Notes: generated by a model not told the origin, from the sequence alone. 64,000 nucleotides of DNA from Novosphingobium capsulatum NBRC 12533 (GCF_001598375.1 NZ_BCYV01000005.1:186001-250000), one strand, 5' to 3'. Shown: positions 1-9,112, counted from the first letter of the stretch. Program-made: numbers and translations.

Positions 1-1247
1 CCACCCATGGCGCCATGCCCAGCGCGCAGATCGCCAACATCAAGGCGGCGTTCCAGGCGTGGTCCGATGTGGCCAACATCACCTTTACCCAGGTGAGCGA
101 GACCGACAGCGGCACCGTCGGCGATATCCGCGTCGCGCAATCGTCCAGCGTGAGCGGACAATACTGGGGCTATTGCAAGCTGGTATCCAATGGCGCGGCC
201 AATGCCCATGGCGATATCTGGATTTCGCCCAGCTATGGCAACGGCTCGTTCGCGGTGGGCACCTACAACTACATGGCGATGATGCATGAGGTCGGCCACG
301 CCCTGGGCCTCGATCACCCGTTTGAAGGCAATAAGATGCCCTCGGGCTTTGACGTGCGCAATTACACGATCATGTCCTACACCGATCCCAAGGGGGTGTG
401 GTGGGTGAACAGCGGCACGGGGCAGACCGAATACCTCATCAAGTCGCCGATGGTCTATGACATCGCCGCGATCCAGGCGATCTATGGCGCCAACACCGGC
501 TTTCACGCCGGCGATGACACCTACAGCTACTCCGCCACGGCACCGTTCTTCGCCGCAATCTGGCATGGCGGCGGCAATGACACGATCGATGTCAGCGCCT
601 TTTCCAAGGGGTGCCGCGTTGATCTGCACGCCGGTGCCTATTCTACCCTGGTGTTCGACAACCTGCAGACGCTGAACAACAATCTCGGCATTGCCTTCAA
701 CTGCACGATCGAAAATGCCACGGGCGGCAGCGGGGCCGACAAACTCGTCGGCAACGATATCGCCAATGTGCTGTTCGGCCGCGACGGCGACGATACGCTG
801 ACAGGCAATGGCGGTAACGACACGCTCAACGGCGGCGCGGGCAAGGACGTGCTGCTGGGCGGCAACGATGCCGATACGCTGATCGGCGGGGCAGGGCAGG
901 ACACGCTGACCGGGGGCGCCGGCGCGGACGCTTTCGTTTTTACCGCCATTTCCGATTTTGCCGGGCAAGACCTAGCCAGTTGCGATGCGATCACCGATTT
1001 CAGCAAGACGCAGAAAGACGTGATCAAGCTCAACCAGATCGATGCGATCAGCACCAACGCCAATGCCGATGATCCCTTCACTTTCATCGGCACCGCCAAT
1101 TTCCACAAGGTGGCGGGCGAATTGCGCTATATGTACAGCGGCGGCGCCACGGTGATCCAGGGTGACGTCAATGGCGATGGCGTGGCTGATTTCTGGCTGA
1201 AAGCGGCGGGCAAGATCGCCTTTGCCGCCACTGATTTCGTGCTCTAG
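1..1247 (+). CDS. Serralysin-type RTX metalloprotease, 5' end outside the window
   Basis: Secreted zinc metallopeptidase of the M10B (serralysin) family, expected to leave the cell by a type I secretion system and fold on calcium binding. The frame is open to the left edge, so the N-terminus is missing; by comparison with the next gene roughly 90 residues are lost. Visible: the zinc site HEVGHALGLDHP near base 290, the Met-turn YTIMSY near base 363, then glycine-aspartate RTX nonapeptides (GGNGGNDTL, GGAGKDVL, GGAGQDTL types) at about 720-920, and the C-terminal serralysin domain ending in DFVL. The neighbour downstream is a close paralogue with the same domain order, so this is a tandem pair. 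No ABC exporter or adaptor gene for type I secretion lies in the window. Family assignment is firm; substrate is unknown. Confidence 0.9.
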   Translation, partial: THGAMPSAQIANIKAAFQAWSDVANITFTQVSETDSGTVGDIRVAQSSSVSGQYWGYCKLVSNGAANAHGDIWISPSYGNGSFAVGTYNYMAMMHEVGHALGLDHPFEGNKMPSGFDVRNYTIMSYTDPKGVWWVNSGTGQTEYLIKSPMVYDIAAIQAIYGANTGFHAGDDTYSYSATAPFFAAIWHGGGNDTIDVSAFSKGCRVDLHAGAYSTLVFDNLQTLNNNLGIAFNCTIENATGGSGADKLVGNDIANVLFGRDGDDTLTGNGGNDTLNGGAGKDVLLGGNDADTLIGGAGQDTLTGGAGADAFVFTAISDFAGQDLASCDAITDFSKTQKDVIKLNQIDAISTNANADDPFTFIGTANFHKVAGELRYMYSGGATVIQGDVNGDGVADFWLKAAGKIAFAATDFVL

Positions 1248-1320
1248 CCTGGACGCCTTGCCAGGGGGAGGAGCGCTCACGGCTCCACTTTGAACCTGTC
1301 GTCCGTCCCGTAACGCGGCG

Positions 1321-1342
1321 GGCTTGCCTACCAAGGCAAGCC
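1321..1342 (+). repeat. Perfect 9-bp hairpin between the two serralysin genes
   Basis: GGCTTGCCT at 1321-1329 pairs perfectly with AGGCAAGCC at 1334-1342 around a four-base loop. There is no T-run after it, so it is not a classical terminator. It lies just upstream of the chosen start of the second protease gene and contains the alternative TTG start at 1324. Confidence 0.5.
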
Positions 1343-1365
1343 TTCAACCGTACGGGAATGCACGC

Positions 1366-3087
1366 GTGGCCACCTATACCCAGGCATCGCCGGTCAAGAC
1401 CTATTCGCTGACCGCCGACGCGCGGTTCAATGCCTTGCTCCAGGCCGATCCCGCCTATCGCCTGGCGTGGTCCACGGTCTCTGCCGGCAAGACGGTGGTC
1501 AGCTACAGCTTCATCTGGGGCGGCGGCGTCGCTTCGGCCTTTGCCAGCGGCTATGGCACCGAAATGACCGCAGCCACGGTCGGCGCCTTGCCGTCTGGCG
1601 ACTATGCCAATGTCGCCCTGGCGTTTGCGCAATGGTCCAACGTGGCCAACCTTTCGTTCAAGCAGGTGGCCGAAACCGCCGGCGGCACCGTGGGGGACAT
1701 TCGCCTGGGCCTGTCCTCGCGCGTGGGCGATGCCTGGGGCTATACCAAGGCCACGGCTGGCGGCCTGGCCAATAGCCACGGCGATATCTGGATCAACCCG
1801 CTGTATGGGCGCGATTCCTATGCGGTGAACACCTACAATTTCACCGCTCTGATGCACGAGATTGGCCACGCCCTGGGCCTGGCGCATCCATCGGAAGGCA
1901 ATATCATCCCCACCGGGTATGATTATCGCAACTACACGATCATGTCCTACAACGATCCCTATGGGGTCTATGCCTACAACCCGGCCAAGGAAGACTTCGA
2001 CTATATCATCCAGACGCCGATGGTTTACGATATCGCCGCGATCCAGGCGATCTATGGCGCGAACATGAGCTATCATGCCGGCGACAACACCTATGCCTAT
2101 TCGCCCGGCAGCCCGTTTTACGCCACGATCTGGGATGCCGGCGGCAAGGATCTGATCGACCTGCGCACGTTCAAGCTGGATTGCTGGGTTGATCTCCACC
2201 CTGGCGCCTATTCCACGCTGGGGTTTACCAATGTCAGCGTGTCCAACAACCTGGGCATCGCCTACAACGTGACAATCGAAGACTGCTATGGCGGCGCTGG
2301 CAACGACACGCTGGTGGGCAACGAGGCGAACAACGCGCTTTATGGCAACGCTGGCAACGACCGGCTCTATGGCTATGGCGGGAATGACAAGCTTTCGGGC
2401 GGCAAGGGCGATGACATTCTCTCGGGCGGCGATGGCAACGATACCTTCCTGGCCGGTGATGACCTGGGCAACGATCGCTATGTCGGCGGGCCTGGCCTCG
2501 ATCTTGTGACGTATGCCGGCGCGACGGTGGGCGTCACGGTCAACCTGGCGACGGGAGTGGGCGATGGCACCGCCGCCGGCCTGGGCAAGGACACGATCTC
2601 GGGCGTGGAGCGCGTTACCGGCTCTGCCCACAATGATACCCTGCTGGGCGATGCCAACGACAACATCCTGTCGGGCAATGGCGGCAACGATACGATCAAC
2701 GGCATGGCCGGCGCCGATACCTTGCGCGGCGGATCGGGCCAGGACCGGCTCACCGGCGGCAGCGGCGCCGATCGCTTCGTGTTTGAGCGGGTGATCGAAT
2801 TTGCCGGAAGCACAGCCACCACGTGTGACGTGATCACCGATTTCAAGCATGTGGACGGCGATCTGATCGTGTTGACGCCGATTGACGCGAACAGCCTGAC
2901 CAGCGCCGACGATGCCTTTGCGTTCATCGGCACGGCCGCCTTCCACCATGTGGCGGGCGAGTTGCGCTATGCTATCACCGGCGGCAACACCCTGGTTCAG
3001 GGGGACATCAACGGCGATGGCCTGGCTGATTTCGCGCTGCTGCTGCAAGGCAGCCTGTCGCTGGCAAAGGGCGATTTCCTGCTCTGA
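1366..3087 (+). CDS. Serralysin-type RTX metalloprotease, tandem paralogue
   Basis: About 573 residues. Secreted M10B zinc protease: N-terminal catalytic domain with the zinc ligands in [12 protein letters not shown] (near base 1858) and the Met-turn YTIMSYNDP, then two blocks of RTX calcium-binding nonapeptides (about 2285-2460 and 2640-2770) separated by an insert of about 60 residues, then the C-terminal serralysin domain ending DFLL. The GTG at 1366 is chosen because GGGA lies eight bases before it; an in-frame TTG at 1324 would add 14 residues but sits inside a hairpin. There is no signal peptide, as expected for type I secretion. It shares domain order and long identical stretches (for example [14 protein letters not shown]) with the preceding gene, so the pair is a duplication. 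Confidence 0.93.
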   Translation: MATYTQASPVKTYSLTADARFNALLQADPAYRLAWSTVSAGKTVVSYSFIWGGGVASAFASGYGTEMTAATVGALPSGDYANVALAFAQWSNVANLSFKQVAETAGGTVGDIRLGLSSRVGDAWGYTKATAGGLANSHGDIWINPLYGRDSYAVNTYNFTALMHEIGHALGLAHPSEGNIIPTGYDYRNYTIMSYNDPYGVYAYNPAKEDFDYIIQTPMVYDIAAIQAIYGANMSYHAGDNTYAYSPGSPFYATIWDAGGKDLIDLRTFKLDCWVDLHPGAYSTLGFTNVSVSNNLGIAYNVTIEDCYGGAGNDTLVGNEANNALYGNAGNDRLYGYGGNDKLSGGKGDDILSGGDGNDTFLAGDDLGNDRYVGGPGLDLVTYAGATVGVTVNLATGVGDGTAAGLGKDTISGVERVTGSAHNDTLLGDANDNILSGNGGNDTINGMAGADTLRGGSGQDRLTGGSGADRFVFERVIEFAGSTATTCDVITDFKHVDGDLIVLTPIDANSLTSADDAFAFIGTAAFHHVAGELRYAITGGNTLVQGDINGDGLADFALLLQGSLSLAKGDFLL

Positions 3088-3169
3088 ACGGCTACGCACT
3101 TTCCGCAGGGGCGCCCAACGGTTTGTTGGCCATGGCGGGTCTAAGCCGGCCAAAATGCCGGAGACGACC

Positions 3170-5233
3170 ATGTTCGGATTGCGCAAAGTCTTTGGGAGCC
3201 CTGCCGCGCCCGCGCCACTGCCCACCTTGGCGGCGTGGGATCAAGACGTGCCGCCTGTCGAGAGTTTTGTCCCGCTGGCGCAGCCGTCGATGCGTGTGGT
3301 GCGCAGCAACAGTATGCTGCACGGGCTGGGCCACGAAACCTTCCGCTTTGGCGATGTCGCGGCAGCGCTGGTCATGGCCTATGTGTCCCCGCACGTCGAT
3401 TTCGAAACGGTGGTGCAGCGTTTGCGTCCGTTGTGCGCGCCGGCGCGCGTGGTGGCAGTCACCACGGCGGGCGAACTGTGCGGCGATGGCCAGGGGCCGC
3501 TCTATTGCCCGGCCGATGGCGCGTGGGACAGCGTGGTGGTGCAGGTCTTCGGGCCAGACCTGTTTGCCGCCACCAGCATCCACGCCGTTCCCCTGGCAAA
3601 CGCCGATATTCGCGCCGGCAGGCCCAGCAAGGCGCAGGATGCCCGCGTTGACGAGATCGCCGATCACCTCTCGCGCCTGTCCGTGTCCTTCCCGGTACGG
3701 CACCATGATACGCTGGCACTCACCCTGATCGACGGGCTTTCCGCCAGCGAGAACTTCTTCATGGAAGCGGTCTATCGCTGCGGCCGCTTCCCATGCGTGT
3801 TCATCGGTGGATCGGCTGGCGGCAAGCTGGATTTCCAGGCGACCTGGCTGTTCGACGGCGAACACTTCTTGCAGGACCATGCGGTGATCGTCTTTGCCAA
3901 GATGCGCGACGATGCGCGCTTCGGCATCTTCAAGACACAGAACTTCGTCGATACCGGGCGCAGCGTGATCATCATGGAAGCTTCGGCCGAAACCCGCTGC
4001 GTCACTTCGGTGGTGGAGCCCGGCTCGGTGGAGATCGTGCCCGTGGTCGATGCACTCAGCGCCATGATGGGGTGCCAGCCGCACGATCTGGAACAGCGCC
4101 TGCAAGGGCACACGTTTGCCATCCGCCTGAACGACCAGCTGTTCGTGCGCTCCATCTCCAGCATCGATGTGGCGGCCGGGGCCGTGCATTTCTATTGCGA
4201 CATCAACCCCGGCGATGAATTGCACCTGGTGGCCGCCACCGATTTTGCCGGGCAGACCAGGGCTGATCTGGAGGCGTTCCTGCGGGGCAAGCCGCATCCG
4301 GTGGGCGCCCTGCTCAACGACTGCATCCTGCGCCGCCTGGGTAATGGCGCGCAACTCGGCGCGCTGGACGGGCTGTGGGGCGATGTGCCGGCGGCGGGCT
4401 TTTCCACGTTTGGCGAATTGCTGGGCATCAACGTCAACCAGACCTTGACGGCGGTGGTCTTCTTCAAGCCCGCGCCGGGCGAGGTGCTGGCCGAACCGTT
4501 CGTGGAGCAGTTCCCCATCCACTATGCGCAGTTCGCGCGCTATTTCGTGGAAACGCGGCTCAACCAGCAGCGCCTGATCAACGGGCTGCGCCAGCAGTTG
4601 CTGGGCCGGCTTACCGATTTCGTGATGAAGACCGCGCGCCTCGCGCACGAGCTGGACCAGGTGGCCAGTGGCACGGAGGACGTGCGCCGCAATGTCGATG
4701 CGATGCGCAGCGAGATCGAGCAGCGGCTGGCGGGCCTCGCCCACAGCGACGGGGAAGGGGTGCTCGATACCGAATTCGGCCATGTCGCCCAGGCCATGGC
4801 CCAGCTGCGCGACATCGTGGAAGTGATCGACAAGATCAACATGCAGACCAACCTGCTCTCGCTCAACGCCGGGATCGAGGCGGCACGCGCCGGCGAGGCC
4901 GGGCGCGCCTTTGCCATCGTCGCCAACGAAGTGCGCAGCCTGGCCAAGATGACCCGCACCACGCTCGATCAAAGCCGGGAATCGCTGGGCCAGGTCGATA
5001 ACTCGATGACGCGCCTGGGCGGCCATGTCGCCCAGACAGAGGCCAAGCTGGGCAATGCCCGCAATGGCTTTGATGTCATCACCGCCAGCCTCGGCGCGAT
5101 GTTCGCCTCGTTCTCGCGCATTGGCGACTTGCTGGGATCGGTGGAGCAGATGGCCCGCCAGCAGACCGGCATGATGAGCCAGGTCGAGCTGGAGATAGAG
5201 CGCCTGCGCCGGGTGGAGGGGCAGCAGGCGTAA
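3170..5233 (+). CDS. FIST-domain cytoplasmic methyl-accepting chemotaxis-like protein
   Basis: About 687 residues, no membrane segment. The first ~400 residues look like FIST_N plus FIST_C sensory domains (known to bind small ligands; FIST-type NosP of Pseudomonas binds haem and nitric oxide). The C-terminal part is the cytoplasmic signalling domain of a chemoreceptor: the hairpin-tip sequence [20 protein letters not shown] is clear near base 4840, followed by [12 protein letters not shown]. Start ATG at 3170 is preferred because GGAG lies seven bases upstream; an ATG at 3155 is also in frame. It stands alone after the proteases, with no che genes nearby, so it may signal to a remote CheA or act through another partner. 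The domain call is strong; ligand and output are inferred. Confidence 0.88.
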   Translation: MFGLRKVFGSPAAPAPLPTLAAWDQDVPPVESFVPLAQPSMRVVRSNSMLHGLGHETFRFGDVAAALVMAYVSPHVDFETVVQRLRPLCAPARVVAVTTAGELCGDGQGPLYCPADGAWDSVVVQVFGPDLFAATSIHAVPLANADIRAGRPSKAQDARVDEIADHLSRLSVSFPVRHHDTLALTLIDGLSASENFFMEAVYRCGRFPCVFIGGSAGGKLDFQATWLFDGEHFLQDHAVIVFAKMRDDARFGIFKTQNFVDTGRSVIIMEASAETRCVTSVVEPGSVEIVPVVDALSAMMGCQPHDLEQRLQGHTFAIRLNDQLFVRSISSIDVAAGAVHFYCDINPGDELHLVAATDFAGQTRADLEAFLRGKPHPVGALLNDCILRRLGNGAQLGALDGLWGDVPAAGFSTFGELLGINVNQTLTAVVFFKPAPGEVLAEPFVEQFPIHYAQFARYFVETRLNQQRLINGLRQQLLGRLTDFVMKTARLAHELDQVASGTEDVRRNVDAMRSEIEQRLAGLAHSDGEGVLDTEFGHVAQAMAQLRDIVEVIDKINMQTNLLSLNAGIEAARAGEAGRAFAIVANEVRSLAKMTRTTLDQSRESLGQVDNSMTRLGGHVAQTEAKLGNARNGFDVITASLGAMFASFSRIGDLLGSVEQMARQQTGMMSQVELEIERLRRVEGQQA

Positions 5234-5238
5234 GCAGC

Positions 5239-5508
5239 CTAGGCGGCGTGGACAAATTCCACAACGTCACGGTTGCCCTCTAAAAGGCCCTGGGGAGGCG
5301 CGAGGACGAAGCAAGAGTGGGCCTCTTGCAAGACCGAGCAACGCTGCCAGGGCCTTTTAGAGGGCAACCCCTGTGGGGCTGGACCAAAAACCGCCATTTC
5401 AGCGTCGGCTCGTCGCGCAATATTCCCGATATTGCGCTTCCTCGCCTCCTCGAACTGGCGGTTTTTGCTTCCAGCCGTGGCGCTGTGGAATTTGTCCACG
5501 CCGCCTAG
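5239..5508. repeat. 270-bp nested inverted-repeat element
   Basis: Outer arms 5239-5263 and 5484-5508 are a perfect 25-base inverted repeat, each ending in CTAG. Inside are two more paired blocks: 5271-5293 with 5347-5369 (perfect 23 bases, capped by the small hairpin GCAAGAG/CTCTTGC at 5311-5329), and 5385-5396 with 5456-5467 (12 bases, CAAAAACCGCCA type, capped by the 9-bp hairpin 5415-5437 GCGCAATAT/ATATTGCGC). The whole thing can fold into a Y shape: one trunk, two branches. No convincing ORF lies within. It sits between two convergent genes and its right edge supplies the stop codon region of the leftward gene. It could be a non-autonomous mobile element, a structured transcript or a two-way terminator. 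Confidence 0.85.
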
Positions 5509-5777
5509 ATCCGCCGCAGCGCGTCGGCCATCACATGGGCTTCATGCTGGCTGGCGATCAGCAGCGGCTGGGTGTCCTGCTCGGCCCGGCGTTCGCTTTC
5601 GGGCACCAGCGCGCGTGCGTCGCCGCTCCACTGTGCGGCAATCGCTCGCACTTCGGGCACGATCACCAGCTTGGCCACCACCAGCGATCCGGTCCACAGC
5701 GGGATCGACAGCACGAGCGAGGTGATGACGCACTTCACAGCCTTGCCGGGGTGCAGGAAGTTGATGTTCCAGGTCAT
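5505..5777 (-). CDS. Small single-helix membrane protein, unknown function
   Basis: 90 residues starting MTWNINFLHPGKAVKC. It has one likely membrane segment at about residues 17-40 (VITSLVLSIPLWTGSLVVAK) and then a hydrophilic tail rich in charged residues ending ADALRRI. The ATG at 5777 is preceded by GGGAA on the minus strand. A longer reading from 6104 is possible but its extra part looks non-coding. The stop codon falls in the last bases of the nested inverted repeat (5239-5508), so the repeat abuts or replaced the original gene end. I do not recognise the family; function unknown. Confidence 0.6.
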   Translation of the reverse strand: MTWNINFLHPGKAVKCVITSLVLSIPLWTGSLVVAKLVIVPEVRAIAAQWSGDARALVPESERRAEQDTQPLLIASQHEAHVMADALRRI

Positions 5778-5935
5778 GGTCAATTCCCGATTGCGCTTTC
5801 CCATCGGTCCCGGGGCAGGGGCTAATGGCTCGGGCCTGACATCGGGATGAATGACCAAATTTTCATGTTGGTTCAAAAGGTAGTCTGGGCACTGCGCCGC
5901 CAGTGGCCCTGCGGCCATGGCGGCGCAGCAATGGT

Positions 5936-6574
5936 TCAGGCCGCCACGTAATGCGCCGTGGTCTTGGCCGCCACTTCCTCGGCCGTCACGCCCGGCGCCA
6001 GCTCCACCAGGTGGAACGGGCTGTCGTGATCCGGGCGCTGGAACACGGCGAGGTCGGTGATCACCATGTCGACCACGTTCTTGCCAGTCAGCGGGAGGGT
6101 GCAATCAGGAATGAACTTGGAGCTGCCGTCCTTGGCGCAGTGCTCCATCACCACGATGATGCGCTTCACCCCCGCGACCAGGTCCATGGCGCCGCCCATG
6201 CCCTTGATCATCTTGCCGGGCACCATCCAGTTGGCGATATCGCCGCCCTGCGACACTTCCATCGCGCCCAGCACGGTCAGGTCGATATGCCCACCCCGGA
6301 TCATGGCAAAGCTTTGCGCGCTATCGAAATAGGCGGTCTGCGGCAGTTCGCTGATGGTCTGCTTGCCGGCGTTGATCAGGTCGGCGTCGACCTCGTCGTC
6401 GAACGGGAAGGGGCCGATGCCCAGCATCCCGTTTTCCGATTGCAGCGTCACTTCCATGCCGGCGGGAATGTGGTTGGCCACCAGCGTGGGGATGCCGATG
6501 CCCAGGTTCACATAGAACCCATCTTGAAGTTCGCGCGCCGCGCGCGCGGCCATTTCGTCACGAGTCCAGGGCAT
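5936..6574 (-). CDS. scoB: 3-oxoacid CoA-transferase subunit B
   Basis: 212 residues. Beta subunit of succinyl-CoA:3-ketoacid CoA-transferase, moving CoA between succinyl-CoA and acetoacetate or 3-oxoadipate in the cytoplasm. Hallmarks: [13 protein letters not shown] near the N-terminus, [10 protein letters not shown] holding the catalytic glutamate, and [15 protein letters not shown]. Length is normal for the family. The start codon overlaps the stop of the A subunit by one base (TGATG), so the two are translated together. The substrate (acetoacetate versus beta-ketoadipate) cannot be fixed from sequence alone; no aromatic-degradation genes are adjacent, which slightly favours ketone-body or polyhydroxybutyrate metabolism. 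Confidence 0.93.
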   Translation of the reverse strand: MPWTRDEMAARAARELQDGFYVNLGIGIPTLVANHIPAGMEVTLQSENGMLGIGPFPFDDEVDADLINAGKQTISELPQTAYFDSAQSFAMIRGGHIDLTVLGAMEVSQGGDIANWMVPGKMIKGMGGAMDLVAGVKRIIVVMEHCAKDGSSKFIPDCTLPLTGKNVVDMVITDLAVFQRPDHDSPFHLVELAPGVTAEEVAAKTTAHYVAA

Positions 6575-7284
6575 CAGGCGTTCTCCCGCGCACGGGTGGT
6601 GCGGAATTCGATCTTCTTGTCATAGGGCGCGCCCAGCACTAGCCGCTGGACATAGACGCCCGGCAGGTGGATGCCATCGGCATCGAGGCTGCCGGTCGGC
6701 ACGATCTCTTCCACTTCCACCACGCAGACCTTGCCGCAGGTCGCGGCCGGCACGTTGAAATTGCGCGCCGTCTTGCGGAACACCACGTTGCCGCTCTCGT
6801 CCGCCTTCCACGCCTTGACCAGCGACAGGTCGGCAAAGATCCCGCGTTCCAGGATATAGTCCTGCCCGTCAAAATTCTTCACTTCCTTGCCCTCGGCCAC
6901 CAGCGTGCCCACGCCGGTCTTGGTGTAGAAGCCGGGAATGCCTGCGCCGCCCGCGCGCATGCGCTCGGCCAGGGTGCCCTGGGGGCAGAATTCCACCTCC
7001 AGCTCGCCCGACAGATACTGGCGTTCGAATTCCTTGTTCTCGCCCACATAGGACGAGATCATCTTCTTGACCTGGCGCGTGCGCAGCAGCTTGCCGATGC
7101 CTTCGTTGTCGATGCCGGCATTGTTGCTGGCAAAGGTCAGCCCGCTCACCCCGGACTCGCGCACCGCATCCAGCAGCCGCTCAGGGATTCCGCAAAGGCC
7201 AAAGCCCCCGCAGGCGATCAGCAGGCCATCGTGCAACAGCCCGTCCAGCGCGGCTGTGGCAGAGGGATAGATCTTGTTGGCCAT
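6574..7284 (-). CDS. scoA: 3-oxoacid CoA-transferase subunit A
   Basis: 236 residues starting [17 protein letters not shown]. Alpha subunit partner of the gene that follows it on the minus strand. Typical family features are [46 protein letters not shown] and [16 protein letters not shown]. The ATG at 7284 is chosen because GAGAGG lies just upstream; an earlier in-frame start at 7323 lacks a clear ribosome binding site. The gene is divergent from a LysR-type regulator across about 104 bases, the classic layout for regulator-target pairs, so it is probably controlled by that regulator. Confidence 0.93.
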   Translation of the reverse strand: MANKIYPSATAALDGLLHDGLLIACGGFGLCGIPERLLDAVRESGVSGLTFASNNAGIDNEGIGKLLRTRQVKKMISSYVGENKEFERQYLSGELEVEFCPQGTLAERMRAGGAGIPGFYTKTGVGTLVAEGKEVKNFDGQDYILERGIFADLSLVKAWKADESGNVVFRKTARNFNVPAATCGKVCVVEVEEIVPTGSLDADGIHLPGVYVQRLVLGAPYDKKIEFRTTRARENA

Positions 7285-7347
7285 CGGCACCTCTCCATTG
7301 ATGCCCCGTCTTACGCCAGCCAATCGATCGGAACTAGCGATACATTG

Positions 7348-7363
7348 TTATCTTTTATGATAA
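7348..7363. promoter_or_regulatory. Candidate LysR-type operator between scoA and its regulator
   Basis: TTATC-N6-GATAA is a perfect five-base dyad in the divergent intergenic region, of the size and AT-rich form expected for a LysR-family recognition site (T-N11-A type). It lies 26 bases before the regulator start and 64 bases before scoA. Inferred from position and symmetry only. Confidence 0.5.
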
Positions 7364-7388
7364 GACCTGGATATGATACCGCAGGCCC

Positions 7389-8258
7389 ATGAAGCGCCTG
7401 GCCATCTATCACCTCGAAACCCTGCTGTGGATTGCCCGCCTGGGCACGTTCCGCGCCGCGGCAGAGCGGCTCAATACTACGCAGCCCGCCATTTCCGCCC
7501 GCGTGAAAGAGATCGAGGAGCAATTGGGCGTCGATCTGTTCCGCCGCGAAGGGCGCAACATGGTGCTCACCGCGCGCGGCCGCGCCCTGGTCGCCGATTT
7601 CGAGCCGCTGTGGGCCGGCTTCGAACGCGCGCTGTTCAAGGCGAGCGACTTTGGCGGCGCCACCGGCATCGTGCGCATCGGCACCGGCGAGATCGCCGCC
7701 GCCAGTTGCCTGCCCGCCTTCGTCGCGGCGGTGGAGCAGGACCTGCCCGGCGTGACGCTGGAGATCGAGCTCGACCTAACCGCCCGCATGCTCCAGCAAC
7801 TGCTCGCCGGCACCAGCGACATGGTGTTCCTCGCCGGCCCGGTCGCCAGCCCCGGCGTGCGCACCACGCCATTGGGCAGCGTCGCGCTGGTCTGGGCGGC
7901 CAGCAAGGCCACGGCGCAGGCCGACGGCTTCAAGCAAGCGCTGCCGGTGTGGTCGATCCCGGAACACTCACCCATCCACGGCATCATGCGCGAATCCCTC
8001 GCGCAGCACGGCATCACGCCGCCAGTCATCCGCACCTGCAACAACGTCCGCGCCTTGGTCGAAATCATCCGCCTGGGCAGCGGCGCCGCGCTGTTGCCCG
8101 AAACCATGGTGCGCGGCGAACTGGCGAGCGGGGAGCTGGTGCAAGTCCTGCCATCGCCCAAGCGGCAACTGCGCTTCGAAGCGGCGATCAGGAGCGCCGA
8201 GCGCGACCCGCTGATTCTGGAGCTGTTCCGGCGGGTTGGTGGGCTGCGGATTGATTAG
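7389..8258 (+). CDS. LysR-family transcriptional regulator
   Basis: 289 residues. N-terminal winged helix-turn-helix (residues about 5-62: TFRAAAERLNTTQPAISARV followed by LGVDLFRR and LTARG) and a C-terminal periplasmic-binding-like effector domain. It is divergent from scoAB, with a dyad in the gap, so the most likely role is control of that CoA-transferase operon in response to a pathway metabolite and of its own gene. Length and start are normal for the family. The effector is unknown. Confidence 0.9.
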   Translation: MKRLAIYHLETLLWIARLGTFRAAAERLNTTQPAISARVKEIEEQLGVDLFRREGRNMVLTARGRALVADFEPLWAGFERALFKASDFGGATGIVRIGTGEIAAASCLPAFVAAVEQDLPGVTLEIELDLTARMLQQLLAGTSDMVFLAGPVASPGVRTTPLGSVALVWAASKATAQADGFKQALPVWSIPEHSPIHGIMRESLAQHGITPPVIRTCNNVRALVEIIRLGSGAALLPETMVRGELASGELVQVLPSPKRQLRFEAAIRSAERDPLILELFRRVGGLRID

Positions 8259-8267
8259 CCCAAACAT

Positions 8268-8322
8268 TCCCTCCCCTAACCCCTCCCGCTGGCGGGAGGG
8301 GCTGGGGGAGGGCCTGTAAGCA
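8268..8322. repeat. GC-rich dispersed palindrome after the LysR gene
   Basis: CCCCTCCCGC/GCGGGAGGGG forms a strong stem, inside a longer run starting CATTCCCTCCCC. A near-identical start is seen at 27311-27354, so it is a dispersed intergenic repeat, possibly doubling as a terminator for the regulator gene. Confidence 0.6.
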
Positions 8323-8451
8323 CCACAGCTCAATTCTACCGCATTCCCCCGGCGCGGCGCGCTGTATTGCGCATAAATGCCAGCCACGATTCCACGAAAA
8401 CCGAGAATTGCCTTTCAATTTTTCGGCATCGTGTTATTAAGGTCGTGCTTA

Positions 8452-8465
8452 CGTCGCATGCGACG
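8452..8465. promoter_or_regulatory. 14-bp perfect palindrome upstream of the cold-shock gene
   Basis: CGTCGCATGCGACG reads the same on both strands. It lies 112 bases before the cold-shock start codon, in the 318-base gap after the LysR gene. It could be a regulator binding site near the promoter; no known consensus was matched. Confidence 0.35.
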
Positions 8466-8489
8466 GATAAATCGGCAGCTTTATGCCAC

Positions 8490-8568
8490 CCCTTTATCCT
8501 TTTCTAGCACTACAGAAGCCGGGATGCGCCGCTGTTGGCGCATGCCCGTCAAACCATGGGATAAAGGG
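8490..8568 (+). promoter_or_regulatory. Cold-shock mRNA leader that can pair off the ribosome binding site
   Basis: CCCTTTATCC (8490-8499) is perfectly complementary to GGATAAAGGG (8559-8568). The second arm contains the AAGGG ribosome binding site used at the ATG at 8577. Between them a second hairpin, ATGCGCC/GGCGCAT (8524-8530 with 8537-8543, lengthened by four pairs after a bulge), would bring the arms together. This looks like a temperature- or structure-sensing leader, in line with known behaviour of cspA leaders. Inferred from pairing only. Confidence 0.55.
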
Positions 8569-8576
8569 TTATCCAT

Positions 8577-8783
8577 ATGACGACCGGAACCGTAAAGTTT
8601 TTCAACGTCGACAAGGGCTATGGCTTCATTGCGCCCAATGACGGCGGCACCGATGCCTTCGTGCACATCTCGGCCGTGGAACGCGCCGGCATGCGCACGC
8701 TCGAAAAGGACCAGCGCGTTTCGTACGAGTTGGAAACCGATCGCCGTGGCAAGGTTTCGGCAGTCAATCTCCAGGCTGCCTGA
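8577..8783 (+). CDS. cspA: Cold-shock domain protein
   Basis: 68 residues, a single cold-shock (OB-fold) domain. It starts MTTGTVKFFNVDKGYGFI; the RNA-binding motifs RNP1 (KGYGFI) and RNP2 (DAFVHIS) are intact, and the sequence runs to the end of the domain with nothing added. Such proteins bind single-stranded RNA and DNA and act as RNA chaperones. The long structured leader upstream suggests post-transcriptional control. A GC-rich hairpin follows the stop. Which of the several csp paralogues this is cannot be told; the symbol is generic. Confidence 0.95.
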   Translation: MTTGTVKFFNVDKGYGFIAPNDGGTDAFVHISAVERAGMRTLEKDQRVSYELETDRRGKVSAVNLQAA

Positions 8784-8791
8784 TGGATGCG

Positions 8792-8820
8792 GGTCGCGCG
8801 GTTGATCCAACCGCGCGACC
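8792..8820 (+). terminator. Hairpin after the cold-shock gene
   Basis: GGTCGCGCGGTT (8792-8803) pairs perfectly with AACCGCGCGACC (8809-8820) across a five-base loop, nine bases after the stop codon. There is no T-run, so termination or 3'-end protection is inferred from strength and position. Confidence 0.55.
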
Positions 8821-8869
8821 ACACCGCACCTGTCGCTACATGCCAAATTGACATTGCTGGAGGCCGAAA

Positions 8870-9079
8870 ATGTCTGATCCGAAAAATCGTCCGTTCCTGA
8901 TCAACAAGGATGCGGAAGGCAATTTCCGGCTGACCGTGCGCAGTGTGCGATACAACTCGCAAGGGTATCCGTTGGTCACGGCGGCACTGCAAGACGAACT
9001 GTTCAAGACCATGGCTGGCGCACGCACATTCGCGCGCGACAACTTTGGCGCACAGCCGGGCGAATACGCTTCAAAGTAA
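8870..9079 (+). CDS. Small hypothetical protein (69 aa)
   Basis: 69 residues starting MSDPKNRPFLINKDAEGNF, with a good ribosome binding site (GGAGG eight bases upstream). It is polar with no membrane segment or signal peptide; the alternation of charged and aromatic residues suggests a small folded domain. It lies between the cold-shock gene and a 42-residue basic gene on the same strand, all closely spaced, so it may be co-expressed with them. I do not recognise a named family. Confidence 0.7.
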   Translation: MSDPKNRPFLINKDAEGNFRLTVRSVRYNSQGYPLVTAALQDELFKTMAGARTFARDNFGAQPGEYASK

Positions 9080-9112
9080 AGAGCGTTGTTCGCAACGTGA
9101 GAAGGAATTGGC

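Noticed and set aside
1168..3225. 685-residue minus-strand frame opposite the second serralysin gene
   Set aside because: Antisense to a clear coding gene; an open frame caused by high GC and RTX repeat composition, with no recognisable domain.
3092..5026. 644-residue minus-strand frame opposite the FIST-chemoreceptor gene
   Set aside because: Shadow of a real gene; no ribosome binding site or family match.
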